From Vibrio mangrovi (GTDB lineage: Bacteria; Pseudomonadota; Gammaproteobacteria; Enterobacterales; Vibrionaceae), in assembly GCF_024346955.1 (NCBI RefSeq), contig NZ_AP024884.1:558001-622000 (forward strand): a DNA stretch of 64,000 bases, written 5' to 3'. Position 1 is the stretch's first letter; each line of letters opens with the position of its first letter. Made by a program: the position numbers and the translations under genes. Below the pieces are notes generated by a model. The model searched no databases. It saw only the letters and a list, made by a program, of their open reading frames with translations, and was not told the DNA's origin. This document shows positions 16,696 through 24,927 of this stretch, in pieces.

Positions 16696-17628
16696 TTATG
16701 AGTGTAGTTTCGGATCAAATGGTTTTCCCAGACTCATCGGTGTAGCCAGTTTTTGACGTAGTGCATCAGAGCTGATTAGAACCATGACAATGACAGTTGC
16801 CAGATAAGGGATCATGGCTAACAGGTTTGGTGAAATATCGATACCCAGCCCTTGCATCATTAAATGCATAATTGAGCTACATCCAAACAGATAAGCTCCA
16901 AGTACCAGATAGCCGATTCGCCAGGAAGCAAATACAACCAGCGCTAGTGCTATCCATCCTCGTCCGGCGGTCATGTTTTCCATCCACATGGGTGTATAAG
17001 TTAATGACATGTAAGCCCCGGCAAGCCCGGCCATTGCACCACCAAACATGGTGACGCCGTAACGTAACCGGATGACATGGATACCCAGAGCATTGGCGGC
17101 GTGCGGATTTTCTCCGACAGCCCGGATAGTCAGACCCAATCGGGTACGGTGCATCACCCACCAAGTGGCGCCGACAATAATAAAACTCAGATATACCAAC
17201 AGATCATGCTGAAACAGGATTGGCCCGATAAACGGGATTTGGCTTAATCCGGGAATTGCTATTTCTTTAAATCCTTCGATGGTATTCCCAACCAACTGAC
17301 TGCCGAGAAAAGCACTCAGGCCGGTACCAAAAATGGTCAGAGCCAATCCGGTGGCAACCTGATTGGTATTCAGAGTCAGCGTCAAAATAGCAAACAACAC
17401 TGCCATGACTGTCCCTGCAAACATTGCAATAAGAAGTCCTAACCCGAGGCTGCCGGTGAAGTACGCGCCGGCAAATCCGGCCATGGCTCCCATCAGCATC
17501 ATGCCTTCCTGACCCAGGTTCAGCACACCTGATTTCTCACAGACCAGTTCACCTAGAGCAATCAGTAGCAATGGGGTTCCCGTTTTTAAAGCAGCAATTA
17601 ATATTTGCTGGATGAAAAGTATATCCAT
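16696..17628 (-). CDS. ABC importer inner-membrane permease, nucleoside/nucleobase type (YufQ/NupQ-like)
   Basis: 310 residues with about 8-9 membrane helices. The family block LGELVCEKSGVLNLGQEGMMLMGAM near the N-terminus and IRAVGENPHAANALGI in the coupling loop are typical of the BPD_transp_2 permeases that pair with BMP proteins. It overlaps the upstream permease gene by 1 base, so the two are translationally coupled. Together they would form the heterodimeric channel for purines taken up for catabolism. Confidence 0.9.
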   Translation of the reverse strand: MDILFIQQILIAALKTGTPLLLIALGELVCEKSGVLNLGQEGMMLMGAMAGFAGAYFTGSLGLGLLIAMFAGTVMAVLFAILTLTLNTNQVATGLALTIFGTGLSAFLGSQLVGNTIEGFKEIAIPGLSQIPFIGPILFQHDLLVYLSFIIVGATWWVMHRTRLGLTIRAVGENPHAANALGIHVIRLRYGVTMFGGAMAGLAGAYMSLTYTPMWMENMTAGRGWIALALVVFASWRIGYLVLGAYLFGCSSIMHLMMQGLGIDISPNLLAMIPYLATVIVMVLISSDALRQKLATPMSLGKPFDPKLHS

Positions 17629-18797
17629 CAGGCCACTCCATTTTCATTTTTCTGGTGAGTTGATACATGATTGCTTGTCTTATCTGATATTCCGGAAGCT
17701 CCGGAGGAAAGGGCTGAAGGAGAAACAGTGGTCGGCGGTTTCTTTCTCCGGGGTTTGATTTGGTAATAAATCAGAAAATCACAAGCCAGAAGTGAGAATA
17801 GCAGAGTTCCCTGAAATAACCCGGTCACTGCGGTCGGTAGCCCTAGCTCGATCTGAGCAAGATCGCTCCCCATATACAGCGCTCCCATGAAGAAAGATGA
17901 GACAATGATGCCTACCGGATTCAGCCTGCCCAGATAAGCGACAATAATGGCGGCATAGCCGTAGCCGGGAGAGACCGATGGAATTAATTGTCCGATAGGA
18001 CCGGTGACTTCAGCAGCTCCGGCGAATCCGGCTAACGCCCCGGCAAATAGCATTACTCCCCAGACGATTTTATTCTGATTGAACCCGGCGTACTGGGCTG
18101 CTGAGGTATCTTCACCAAAGACACGGATCTTGAATCCCGGTAATGTTCTGAACAGAAGTACCGCACTGATAATTGCGATAACAATGGCAGCAACAACACT
18201 GACTGATGCCCGTCCGCTGTCAGACAAGAGTGGGAGCATGACACCATCCGGGAACATTACAGATTCCGGAAAGCCAAATCCATCGGGATCGCTGAGAGGT
18301 CCGTGAACGGCCCAGAGCAGGGTATAGAGCCCGATGTAATTGAGCATAATTGTGGTCAGGATGATATTGGTGTGAAAAACACGGTTGAGAAAAGTTGGTA
18401 TTGCCGACCAGCACATTCCCGCAGTGATTCCGGCGAGTAGTGTTACCAACAGCATTCCGGTTCCGGCATCTTCACTGACATGGACAGCAACGGCACTGCT
18501 GGCAACGGCGCCAATCAACAGTTGTCCTTCGGCACCGATATTCCAGATATTGGCTCGGTAGCAGAGAGCCAGACCAATAGCACACAATAGCAATGGCGTG
18601 GCTTTCACCATCAGCTCACCTAGGTTATAACTGTCGCTGAAAGGTTGTAATAAGAAGACTTCGAAAGCTTTCACGGGGCTTACATGCAGCCAGAGTAACA
18701 TCAGGCTGGAGATGAACAACGTCAGTGAAATTGCAATCACTGGTGAAAACCATGCCATCATGCGTGAGCTTTCGATTCTGGGCTGGACTTTAAGCAT
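17628..18797 (-). CDS. ABC importer inner-membrane permease, nucleoside/nucleobase type (YufP/NupP-like)
   Basis: 389 residues. The permease core has ALCYRANIWNIGAEGQLLIGAVA and the coupling-loop motif RVFGEDTSAAQYAGF, both standard for this family. The C-terminal tail of about 45 residues is polar and Ser-rich and looks disordered. It overlaps the ATPase gene by 8 bases. It belongs to the ATPase-permease-permease operon controlled from the operator at 20369. Confidence 0.9.
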   Translation of the reverse strand: MLKVQPRIESSRMMAWFSPVIAISLTLFISSLMLLWLHVSPVKAFEVFLLQPFSDSYNLGELMVKATPLLLCAIGLALCYRANIWNIGAEGQLLIGAVASSAVAVHVSEDAGTGMLLVTLLAGITAGMCWSAIPTFLNRVFHTNIILTTIMLNYIGLYTLLWAVHGPLSDPDGFGFPESVMFPDGVMLPLLSDSGRASVSVVAAIVIAIISAVLLFRTLPGFKIRVFGEDTSAAQYAGFNQNKIVWGVMLFAGALAGFAGAAEVTGPIGQLIPSVSPGYGYAAIIVAYLGRLNPVGIIVSSFFMGALYMGSDLAQIELGLPTAVTGLFQGTLLFSLLACDFLIYYQIKPRRKKPPTTVSPSALSSGASGISDKTSNHVSTHQKNENGVA

Positions 18798-20322
18798 TGG
18801 CTATCTCCTCATGCTTTAAGAAACCACCAGCAATCCATTGTCCGATCTGCTCAATATTGGTTTCATTGGTTTTGACGATCGGAGAGACGTGGCCTTCATA
18901 AATTGCTGCCAGACGATCGCTGATAACAAAGAGTTCATCAATATCTTCGGAGATCACAATAATTGCAGCTCCTGCATCTCTCAAAGCGATTAACTGACGG
19001 TGAATTGCACTGGCAGCTCCGATATCTACACCCCAGGTCGGGTGAGCACAGATCAGAATTGCCGGATGCTGATTGACTTCACGGCCAATGATGAATTTTT
19101 GCAGATTACCACCGGACAAACTCTTGGCCTGAGCCTGTTCATTACGACATTTAACCTGATTGTCCCGGATTAGTTTCCGGGCCAGAGTTTTCATTAGTTT
19201 TTGCTGAATAAAACCGAACCGGGTCAGCTCTGCGGTGTGCGTCAGTAATGTATTTTCTTCAAGGCTCATTTCCGGTACGGCACCCTGACCTAAGCGATTG
19301 GTCGGCACATAAGCCATTCCGAGGGCTCGTCTTGTACCGGCATGCAGATGTCCGACCGGCTTGCCATGGAAAAAAATACTCTCTTTAGGCGTTCGGTGAT
19401 CTTCACCACTCAATGCTTCCAGCAGATCTTCCTGACCGTTCCCGGCGACACCGGCTATGCCCAGAATCTCACCACTTCGCATTTCCAGATTAACATCAGT
19501 CAAACCACAGCCGAACGGATGAGTCGGAGATAAAGTGAGGGCTTTGGTCTGTAAAAGTGTCTGTCCCCCTAACGATTTGGGGTAGCTCTCCGAGAGTTCA
19601 GCGTCACTGCCGACCATCATGCGGGCAATTGAGTTAGGGGTTTCCTGTGCGGGAATACATTCACCTGTGACTTTCCCGCCTCTGAGGATAACGGCCCGGT
19701 CACACAGCTCTGTGACTTCTTTCAGCTTATGGCTGATAAATAAGATACTGCAACCTTCGCTGGCCAGTTTCCGCAGAACACGAAATAGCCCGGAAACCTC
19801 CTGAGGAGTCAGAACTGATGTCGGTTCATCGAGAATCAACAGGCGAATATCCTGAATCAGACAGCGCAAAATTTCCAGTCGTTGACGTTCACCGATACTG
19901 AGATGGTGGACATAGCGATCAGGGTCAACCTGAAGGTCATAGCGCTGGCTTATTTCGAGCACCTTCTGTTTCAGATTATCAATTTTGTGGAGAAATTCAG
20001 GATCGAGGCCTAATTCAATATTTTCCAGAACAGTAAGGGTTTCAAACACGGAGAAATGCTGGAAAACCATACCGATCCCCATGGCCCGGGCCTGATTGGG
20101 TGAATGGATTTCAATCTCGTGGTTATCCCACATAATCGATCCCTGACTGGGATGAGTGACGCCATATATCATTTTGACAAGTGTTGATTTTCCTGCCCCA
20201 TTTTCTCCTAACAAAGCGAGGATCTCACCAGTGTGGAGCTTCAGGTTGACACTGTCATTTGCCACAACCCCCGGAAAAAACTTACTGACATTCCAGAGTT
20301 CCAAGAGTGGTATTTTTGTCAT
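18790..20322 (-). CDS. ABC importer ATPase with two nucleotide-binding domains (YufO/NupO-like)
   Basis: 510 residues with two ABC domains in tandem. Domain 1 has Walker A GENGAGKST, signature LSIGERQRLEI and Walker B LLILDEPTSVL. Domain 2 has the usual degenerate P-loop (GVAGNGQEDLLEALSGE) and signature LSGGNLQKFIIGREV. The linker between them (about residues 250-257, SLGGQTLLQ) is encoded by a dispersed repeat copy. This is the first gene of the importer operon. Its promoter has a RutR-like site 47-64 bases upstream of the start. Confidence 0.92.
   Translation of the reverse strand: MTKIPLLELWNVSKFFPGVVANDSVNLKLHTGEILALLGENGAGKSTLVKMIYGVTHPSQGSIMWDNHEIEIHSPNQARAMGIGMVFQHFSVFETLTVLENIELGLDPEFLHKIDNLKQKVLEISQRYDLQVDPDRYVHHLSIGERQRLEILRCLIQDIRLLILDEPTSVLTPQEVSGLFRVLRKLASEGCSILFISHKLKEVTELCDRAVILRGGKVTGECIPAQETPNSIARMMVGSDAELSESYPKSLGGQTLLQTKALTLSPTHPFGCGLTDVNLEMRSGEILGIAGVAGNGQEDLLEALSGEDHRTPKESIFFHGKPVGHLHAGTRRALGMAYVPTNRLGQGAVPEMSLEENTLLTHTAELTRFGFIQQKLMKTLARKLIRDNQVKCRNEQAQAKSLSGGNLQKFIIGREVNQHPAILICAHPTWGVDIGAASAIHRQLIALRDAGAAIIVISEDIDELFVISDRLAAIYEGHVSPIVKTNETNIEQIGQWIAGGFLKHEEIANA
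19553..19573 (+). repeat. Dispersed repeat copy inside the ABC ATPase gene
   Basis: The core AAAGTGTCTGTCCCCCTAAC fits the repeat over about 17 positions. It falls in the flexible linker between the two ATPase domains and is read in frame as LGGQTLLQ. The protein length is normal here, so this may be replacement rather than insertion, or chance. Confidence 0.55.
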
Positions 20323-20368
20323 ATTTAATGATTTCCCTTTAAAACATCAGCTGGCGTAATGCAAAAAT

Positions 20369-20386
20369 CTGACCAACTGTTCAAGT
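20369..20386 (-). promoter_or_regulatory. RutR-type operator upstream of the importer ATPase gene
   Basis: TCTGACCAACTGTTCAAG matches the RutR half-site TGACCA and, after a 2-base spacer, TGTTCAA in place of TGGTCAA. It is the weakest of three copies but is in the equivalent position, about 50 bases upstream of the start codon. Confidence 0.65.
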
Positions 20387-20560
20387 ACTGTTGATTTTAT
20401 TATCATCAGTCGGATGAATTATATACTCAAACCAGACGATCTTGCGATTTCTATTCATTTGCTGAAAGAATTGTTTTAGATAGTATGATGGTAAAAGTCT
20501 GTGAGTGAGTGTGATGGCAAGTAGTATGTGTTCTCTGATATTCAACTTAGATGTCCAACT

Positions 20561-20711
20561 TAGATGTCTGTCCCGGTAACAATAATAAAGAAGAAATAAT
20601 AAAGTGCCTGTCCCCACAAGATGCATAAGATGAGATGCGGGATAAAAGCGTCTGTCCTCACAAGATATGAGATATAGTGTCTGTCCTTGTAATGTCCGTC
20701 CTTGTAATGTC
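20561..20711 (+). repeat. Five-copy direct array of the GTGTCTGTCC repeat
   Basis: Copies at 20561-20580, 20602-20620, 20646-20664, 20675-20693 and a degenerate overlapping one at 20693-20711 (GTCCGTCCTTGTAATG). All face the same way, with spacings of about 41, 44, 29 and 18 bases. The array lies in the divergent control region ahead of the rutR-like gene. Confidence 0.8.
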
Positions 20712-20823
20712 CTAATGAAGATACGGGTTACTGTAAAAAATCAGATAAAAACTTGACATCAATGAAGTGGATAGGGAATAACGTACAGTTAAATTGATGG
20801 CTCAAAAGGGGATATATTTTCAC

Positions 20824-21471
20824 ATGAAAAAAACGCAGTCGCGTAAACCTCAGACAGGTGCTATTCGTCAGCGTAATGAAGCTCTGATTCTTCAGGCTGC
20901 TGCGGATGAGTTTGTTAAACACGGTTATAAAGGAACATCCGTTCAGGCGATTGCTGATCGGGTTCATTTACCGAAAGCTAATGTGCTCTACTACTTTCGC
21001 TCCAAGAAAGGCCTGTATCTGGCGGTGCTGGAAGATATTCTCAATCTCTGGAATCAGGGATTTTCAGATGATGCTTTAGAGCACTCACCGGAGGAAGTGA
21101 TTGAACGTTACATTCGTGGGAAGATGCGTTACAGCCGGACCAATCCAAAAGAATCAAAAATATTTGCGCTGGAATTGATCAATGGGGCTCAACATATTCA
21201 GGATGCAACCCAGCTTCCGATGGTGAAGTGGACGGAAGGAAAAGCCAATATCATTCAGACCTGGATTAAGCGGGGGTTGATCCGTCCGATTGAGCCGCTG
21301 TATCTGTTATTTATGATATGGGGAACAACTCAGTTTTATGCTGATTGTGATACGGAAATTGAACTGATCAAAAAGCGTCCGTTAAATGATGAAGAATTTG
21401 AAGCTGCGACACAGTTTGTAGTTGATATGGTTTTTCTGGGGCTTGGGCTCAATACTTTGTCTTCCGATTAA
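20824..21471 (+). CDS. rutR: TetR-family regulator, RutR-like
   Basis: 215 residues from the ATG at 20824. The TetR helix-turn-helix is residues about 30-63 (GTSVQAIADRVHLPKANVLYYFRSKKGLY). The C-terminal domain keeps the RutR/YcdC pattern LYLLFMIWGTTQFYADCDTEIE, close to E. coli RutR (LIFMIWASTQHYADFA). It is divergent from the importer operon, and three RutR-type operators control the purine genes around it. E. coli RutR senses pyrimidines. Here the regulon is purine catabolism, so the ligand may be a purine intermediate (inference). An upstream in-frame start (TTG 20794/ATG 20797) is possible. Neither start has a well-spaced Shine-Dalgarno. Confidence 0.8.
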   Translation: MKKTQSRKPQTGAIRQRNEALILQAAADEFVKHGYKGTSVQAIADRVHLPKANVLYYFRSKKGLYLAVLEDILNLWNQGFSDDALEHSPEEVIERYIRGKMRYSRTNPKESKIFALELINGAQHIQDATQLPMVKWTEGKANIIQTWIKRGLIRPIEPLYLLFMIWGTTQFYADCDTEIELIKKRPLNDEEFEAATQFVVDMVFLGLGLNTLSSD

Positions 21472-21491
21472 CGTTTTGGAAGACTGAAATA

Positions 21492-21516
21492 AGCATCCGG
21501 AGTGTCGCCGGATGCT
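21492..21516. terminator. Hairpin between convergent regulator genes
   Basis: A 9-bp GC-rich stem (AGCATCCGG 21492-21500 with CCGGATGCT 21508-21516) and 7-base loop sit between the stops at 21471 and 21524. The plus strand has a T-run about 15 bases later. Confidence 0.6.
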
Positions 21517-21523
21517 CCGCTGA

Positions 21524-22132
21524 CTAACCATTTTTTTCCGGGTAGATTTTCAGGAAGCTTTCAATTGCCCGGATAACAGCATTCTGAATCGCTTCAGTAT
21601 CTGGGCGATCAATATATCCGAGCTTATAAGGTTCCCATAATTCTGCCTGTAGCAATGCTTTTAACTGCATGGCTGCCAGTGTCGTGTCACACTTAATGAA
21701 TGTTCCTGCATCAATATGAGCCTGAAAAAAATTAGCGACAGCCTGAAAACCGGTTTTGGGGCCATTTTCATAGAAGAAACGTCCAATATTGGAGTGCTCC
21801 GAGGCTGTAATTGCCATCTTGTATATTGAAGCAAGATCCGTCGAAAGAATTGAGTTGAGGTAGTTGATACCAAAATCAATGAGTTGTCCTTTCAATTCTC
21901 TTTCAGCCGAAAGACTACAAAACGCATGAGTGATCTGTTTCTTCGTCGCATCTTCCATAACCGCAGAAAATATCTCTTCTTTTGAGCTGAAATAGTTGTA
22001 GAGCGTTGCTTTGGAGCCCCCAAGCTGCTTGGCGATTGCGGACATTGACGTTTGATCGAATCCGTGTGTGGTAAATAGATCTTTTGCTATTTCCAGAATG
22101 GCCTGCCGGCGTTCTTCACTCTTTACTCTCAT
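21524..22132 (-). CDS. vceR: TetR-family repressor of the divergent efflux operon (VceR-like)
   Basis: 202 residues from the ATG at 22132, which has the Shine-Dalgarno GAGGAAAT. A longer reading from 22168 lacks a good ribosome site. The N-terminal helix-turn-helix is MSAIAKQLGGSKATLYNYFSSKEEIF, with an AefR-like C-terminal ligand domain (IGRFFYENGPKTGFQAVANFF). The layout of a TetR gene divergent from an outer-membrane/EmrA/EmrB operon is that of V. cholerae vceR-vceCAB, whose repressor binds the intergenic region. The symbol rests on family and order, not on an alignment. Confidence 0.8.
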   Translation of the reverse strand: MRVKSEERRQAILEIAKDLFTTHGFDQTSMSAIAKQLGGSKATLYNYFSSKEEIFSAVMEDATKKQITHAFCSLSAERELKGQLIDFGINYLNSILSTDLASIYKMAITASEHSNIGRFFYENGPKTGFQAVANFFQAHIDAGTFIKCDTTLAAMQLKALLQAELWEPYKLGYIDRPDTEAIQNAVIRAIESFLKIYPEKNG

Positions 22133-22174
22133 ATTTCCTCGGTATCTGACCACACAAAACTGCAACATTCTCTA

Positions 22175-22218
22175 TTGACGAGATCCATCTGTCAAGTATA
22201 TAACTGTACTGTACGGTA
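22175..22218 (+). promoter_or_regulatory. vceC promoter with overlapping operator-like dyad
   Basis: TTGACG at 22175-22180 and TATATA at 22197-22202 (16-base spacer; TATAAC at 22199 gives 18) form a sigma-70-type promoter. The dyad TACTGTACGGTA (22207-22218) starts directly after the -10, where a TetR repressor would block initiation. Confidence 0.65.
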
Positions 22219-22259
22219 TTGTTATGCCATGGTGAGAGAGATAAGTGAAGGCAGTAAAT

Positions 22260-23696
22260 ATGAATAAGAACAAATTATGTAAGACACTCGGAGCTGTGGC
22301 TGTTGCTGCACTTCTGAGTAGTTGTTCTGCTCCGTCTGATGAAATGCGGAATTCGGCAGCATCGCCGGAAAAGCTGGGTTATCAGCAGACATTGGCAGAA
22401 ATTACGAAGATTGACTGGCCAAAGGATCAATGGTGGAAACGCTATCAGGATCATCAGTTGGATCAGCTTATCGGGGATGCTCTGGAAAATTCACCGGACA
22501 TGCAGATAGCGCAGGCCAGAATCAAAAATTACCAGGGGATTGCACAGCAGGCCGGTGCGATTGAGAAAATTCAGGCGGGACTCAACGCCAATGTTAATGA
22601 GTCAAAAGCCAGCTACCACTATCAGGCGGCGAATCCTCCTGCGAACTGGAATGATTATGCATCTGCCACACTCAATTTTTCGTATGATTTTGACTTTTGG
22701 GGAAAGAATCGTTCCACAGTTGCCGCAAGCATTTCGGATTTAGCCGCTGCTGAAGCAGAACACGCTGCGGCAAAACTGACTTTGTCTACATCGATTGCAC
22801 AGGCATATGCAGAGCTGGCCCGACTGTATGCAAATCAGGACACTGTCAGTGCTGCTGTGAAAGTTCGTCAGAAAACGGTGGAACTGCTGACGAAACGGTA
22901 TCGCAGTGGTTTAGAGACAAAAGGAGCTGTGAGTCAGGCTGAATCTGCGGCGGCAAGTGTAGAAGCTGAATTACTTGGTGTCAGAGAGTCGATTCAGTTG
23001 CAGAAGAATGCACTAGCAGCATTGGTCGGTGCAGGACCGGATCGGTCACTGTCGATCAAACGTCCGGTTGTTGTGCTGACTGATACATTTGGATTACCCC
23101 GGGATCTTGGGGTCGGGTTGCTGGGACACCGCCCGGATATTTCTGTTGCTCGCTGGCAGGCTCAGGCCGCAGCTGAGCGAATCAGTGTTGCGAAAGCTCA
23201 GTATTACCCCGATATCAATCTGTCAGCATTTATCGGCTATCAGGCTTTCGGTCTGAATAATCTGACCCGGACCGGCAATGACGCGGGCAGTATCGGGCCT
23301 GCGATCTATTTACCCATTTTTACCGGTGGCAGGCTGGACGGGCAACTGACATCGGCTCAGGCAAATTATGAAATGGCTGTTGCCCGGTATAACGATGCTT
23401 TAACCCGGGCATTACACGATGTTGCCGATGCTGTAACCAGTACTAAAGCACTGAGTGCCCGGATTGATAAATCCCGTCAGGCTGTTGAAGCCGCCAGAGA
23501 AGCCCACCGGATCGCCAGTAACCGTTACAAAGGTGGTTTGGCGACATACCTCGATGTATTGAGTGCTGAAAATGCTTTGATTGCCAATGAACGAACACTT
23601 GTCAACCTGCAATCAAGAGCATTTTCTCTGGATTTAGCTTTGGTTCATGCACTGGGTGGCGGCTATCAGGCTAGCCGGGCATCCAGCAACATTTAA
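22260..23696 (+). CDS. vceC: Outer-membrane efflux lipoprotein, NodT/OprM family (VceC-like)
   Basis: 478 residues from the ATG at 22260, which has AAGG 8 bases upstream; the in-frame GTG at 22245 is less likely. The lipoprotein signal ends in LLSSC with Cys 22. Two OEP repeats follow, with ARIKNYQGIAQQAGAIEK in the first half and GHRPDISVARWQAQAAAERI/AKAQYYPDINLSAFIGYQ in the second, as in NodT-family channels. It would form the TolC-like exit duct for the VceAB pump encoded next. It is the first gene of a three-gene operon with a 31-base gap to vceA. Confidence 0.88.
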   Translation: MNKNKLCKTLGAVAVAALLSSCSAPSDEMRNSAASPEKLGYQQTLAEITKIDWPKDQWWKRYQDHQLDQLIGDALENSPDMQIAQARIKNYQGIAQQAGAIEKIQAGLNANVNESKASYHYQAANPPANWNDYASATLNFSYDFDFWGKNRSTVAASISDLAAAEAEHAAAKLTLSTSIAQAYAELARLYANQDTVSAAVKVRQKTVELLTKRYRSGLETKGAVSQAESAAASVEAELLGVRESIQLQKNALAALVGAGPDRSLSIKRPVVVLTDTFGLPRDLGVGLLGHRPDISVARWQAQAAAERISVAKAQYYPDINLSAFIGYQAFGLNNLTRTGNDAGSIGPAIYLPIFTGGRLDGQLTSAQANYEMAVARYNDALTRALHDVADAVTSTKALSARIDKSRQAVEAAREAHRIASNRYKGGLATYLDVLSAENALIANERTLVNLQSRAFSLDLALVHALGGGYQASRASSNI

Positions 23697-23727
23697 GAGA
23701 AAAGTCACGAGTAAAAAGGTTTATATC

Positions 23728-24915
23728 ATGAGTACAAATAAAACATCTACAGAACAGCCCAATCAGGATCAGGCTGCAATGAAAAAACGAAAGAAGGGAT
23801 TTGTAATTCTGGCCGCTGTGATTGTTCTGGCCGGAGCCGGATACTCGGCCTACTGGCACTTTATCGGCTCACGTTATATCAGTACGGATAATGCTTATGC
23901 TGCTGTAGAAGTTGCAGAAGTAACACCGGCAGTCGGAGGGATTGTTCAGAGAGTCAATGTGGTCGATACCCAATATGTAAATAAAGGTGATGTTCTGGTT
24001 GTTATCGACAATACCGATGCAACACTGGCTTTACAGCAGGCCGAAGCTGACTATGCGCTTGCCCGGCGCCGGGTGCAAAGTTATCTGGCCAGTGATGAAG
24101 GGCTCAAAGCTTTGGTCAACGCTCGGGCGGAAGATGAGAAAAGGGCCAAGGCACAACTGGCATCGGTGCAGGCCAGTTTTCAGCGGGCAAAAATCGATTT
24201 AGATCGTCGTGAAGCACTGGTGCGCTCCGGTTCGGTTTCCGGTGAGGAGTTGAGTAATGCGAAAACGGCCTTTACACAGGCGCAGGCTCAGTTAAATGCT
24301 GCAACTGCAGCAGTGAATCAGGCTGTTGCCAGCCGTTTATCGAGTATTGGTGAGCAAAAAGCCAACTATGCCCGGATTGATAATACGACGGTAGAAAATA
24401 ACCCAGAAGTTTTACTAGCCAAAGCACGTTATGAGCAGGCACAAGTCAATGTAAAACGGACGGTGATTCGTGCGCCGATCAGTGGCGTTGTGGCAAAACG
24501 TCAGGTGCAGGTTGGCCGTCGGGTTCAGCTTGGCGCACCACTGATGAGTATTGTTCCGGTAAATCATATACATGTAGATGCCAACTTTAAAGAAGTCCAG
24601 CTGCGTCATGTTCAGGTTGGACAGTCAGTTGAGCTTACCTCAGATCTGTATGGTGATGATGTTGTTTATCATGGAGTGATTACCGGATTATCCGGTGGTA
24701 CTGGTGCTGCTTTCTCTCTCATTCCAGCCCAGAATGCTACCGGAAACTGGATCAAAGTTGTACAGCGTTTACCGGTACGGATTGAACTGGATCCTCAGGA
24801 GCTGGCCGAGCATCCGCTTCAGGTCGGACTCTCAATGGAAGTTTCCGTCGATACGGATTCTAAAGTCAGTGATAAGGTTCTGGCTCAGTATCGGGCTGTT
24901 CCCACAGTTCAGTAA
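23728..24915 (+). CDS. vceA: Membrane fusion protein, EmrA/HlyD family (VceA-like)
   Basis: 395 residues. A single N-terminal membrane anchor (about 24-46, GFVILAAVIVLAGAGYSAYW) is followed by lipoyl half GGIVQRVNVVDTQYVNKGDVLVVID, a long Ala/Gln-rich coiled coil (about 100-215), lipoyl half RAPISGVVAKRQVQVGRRV and a beta barrel. This is the EmrA architecture, bridging an MFS pump to an outer-membrane channel. The upstream in-frame ATG at 23647 lies inside vceC and adds an unrelated head, so the ATG at 23728 with AAAGG is used. Confidence 0.9.
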   Translation: MSTNKTSTEQPNQDQAAMKKRKKGFVILAAVIVLAGAGYSAYWHFIGSRYISTDNAYAAVEVAEVTPAVGGIVQRVNVVDTQYVNKGDVLVVIDNTDATLALQQAEADYALARRRVQSYLASDEGLKALVNARAEDEKRAKAQLASVQASFQRAKIDLDRREALVRSGSVSGEELSNAKTAFTQAQAQLNAATAAVNQAVASRLSSIGEQKANYARIDNTTVENNPEVLLAKARYEQAQVNVKRTVIRAPISGVVAKRQVQVGRRVQLGAPLMSIVPVNHIHVDANFKEVQLRHVQVGQSVELTSDLYGDDVVYHGVITGLSGGTGAAFSLIPAQNATGNWIKVVQRLPVRIELDPQELAEHPLQVGLSMEVSVDTDSKVSDKVLAQYRAVPTVQ

Positions 24916-24927
24916 TCAGGTGATCCT

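Larger units (their letters stand above)
20323..20823. other. Divergent control region between importer operon and rutR-like gene
   Basis: About 500 bases with no convincing gene. It holds the operator at 20369-20386 and a five-copy repeat array at 20561-20711. The divergent promoters presumably flank the array. Confidence 0.6.
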
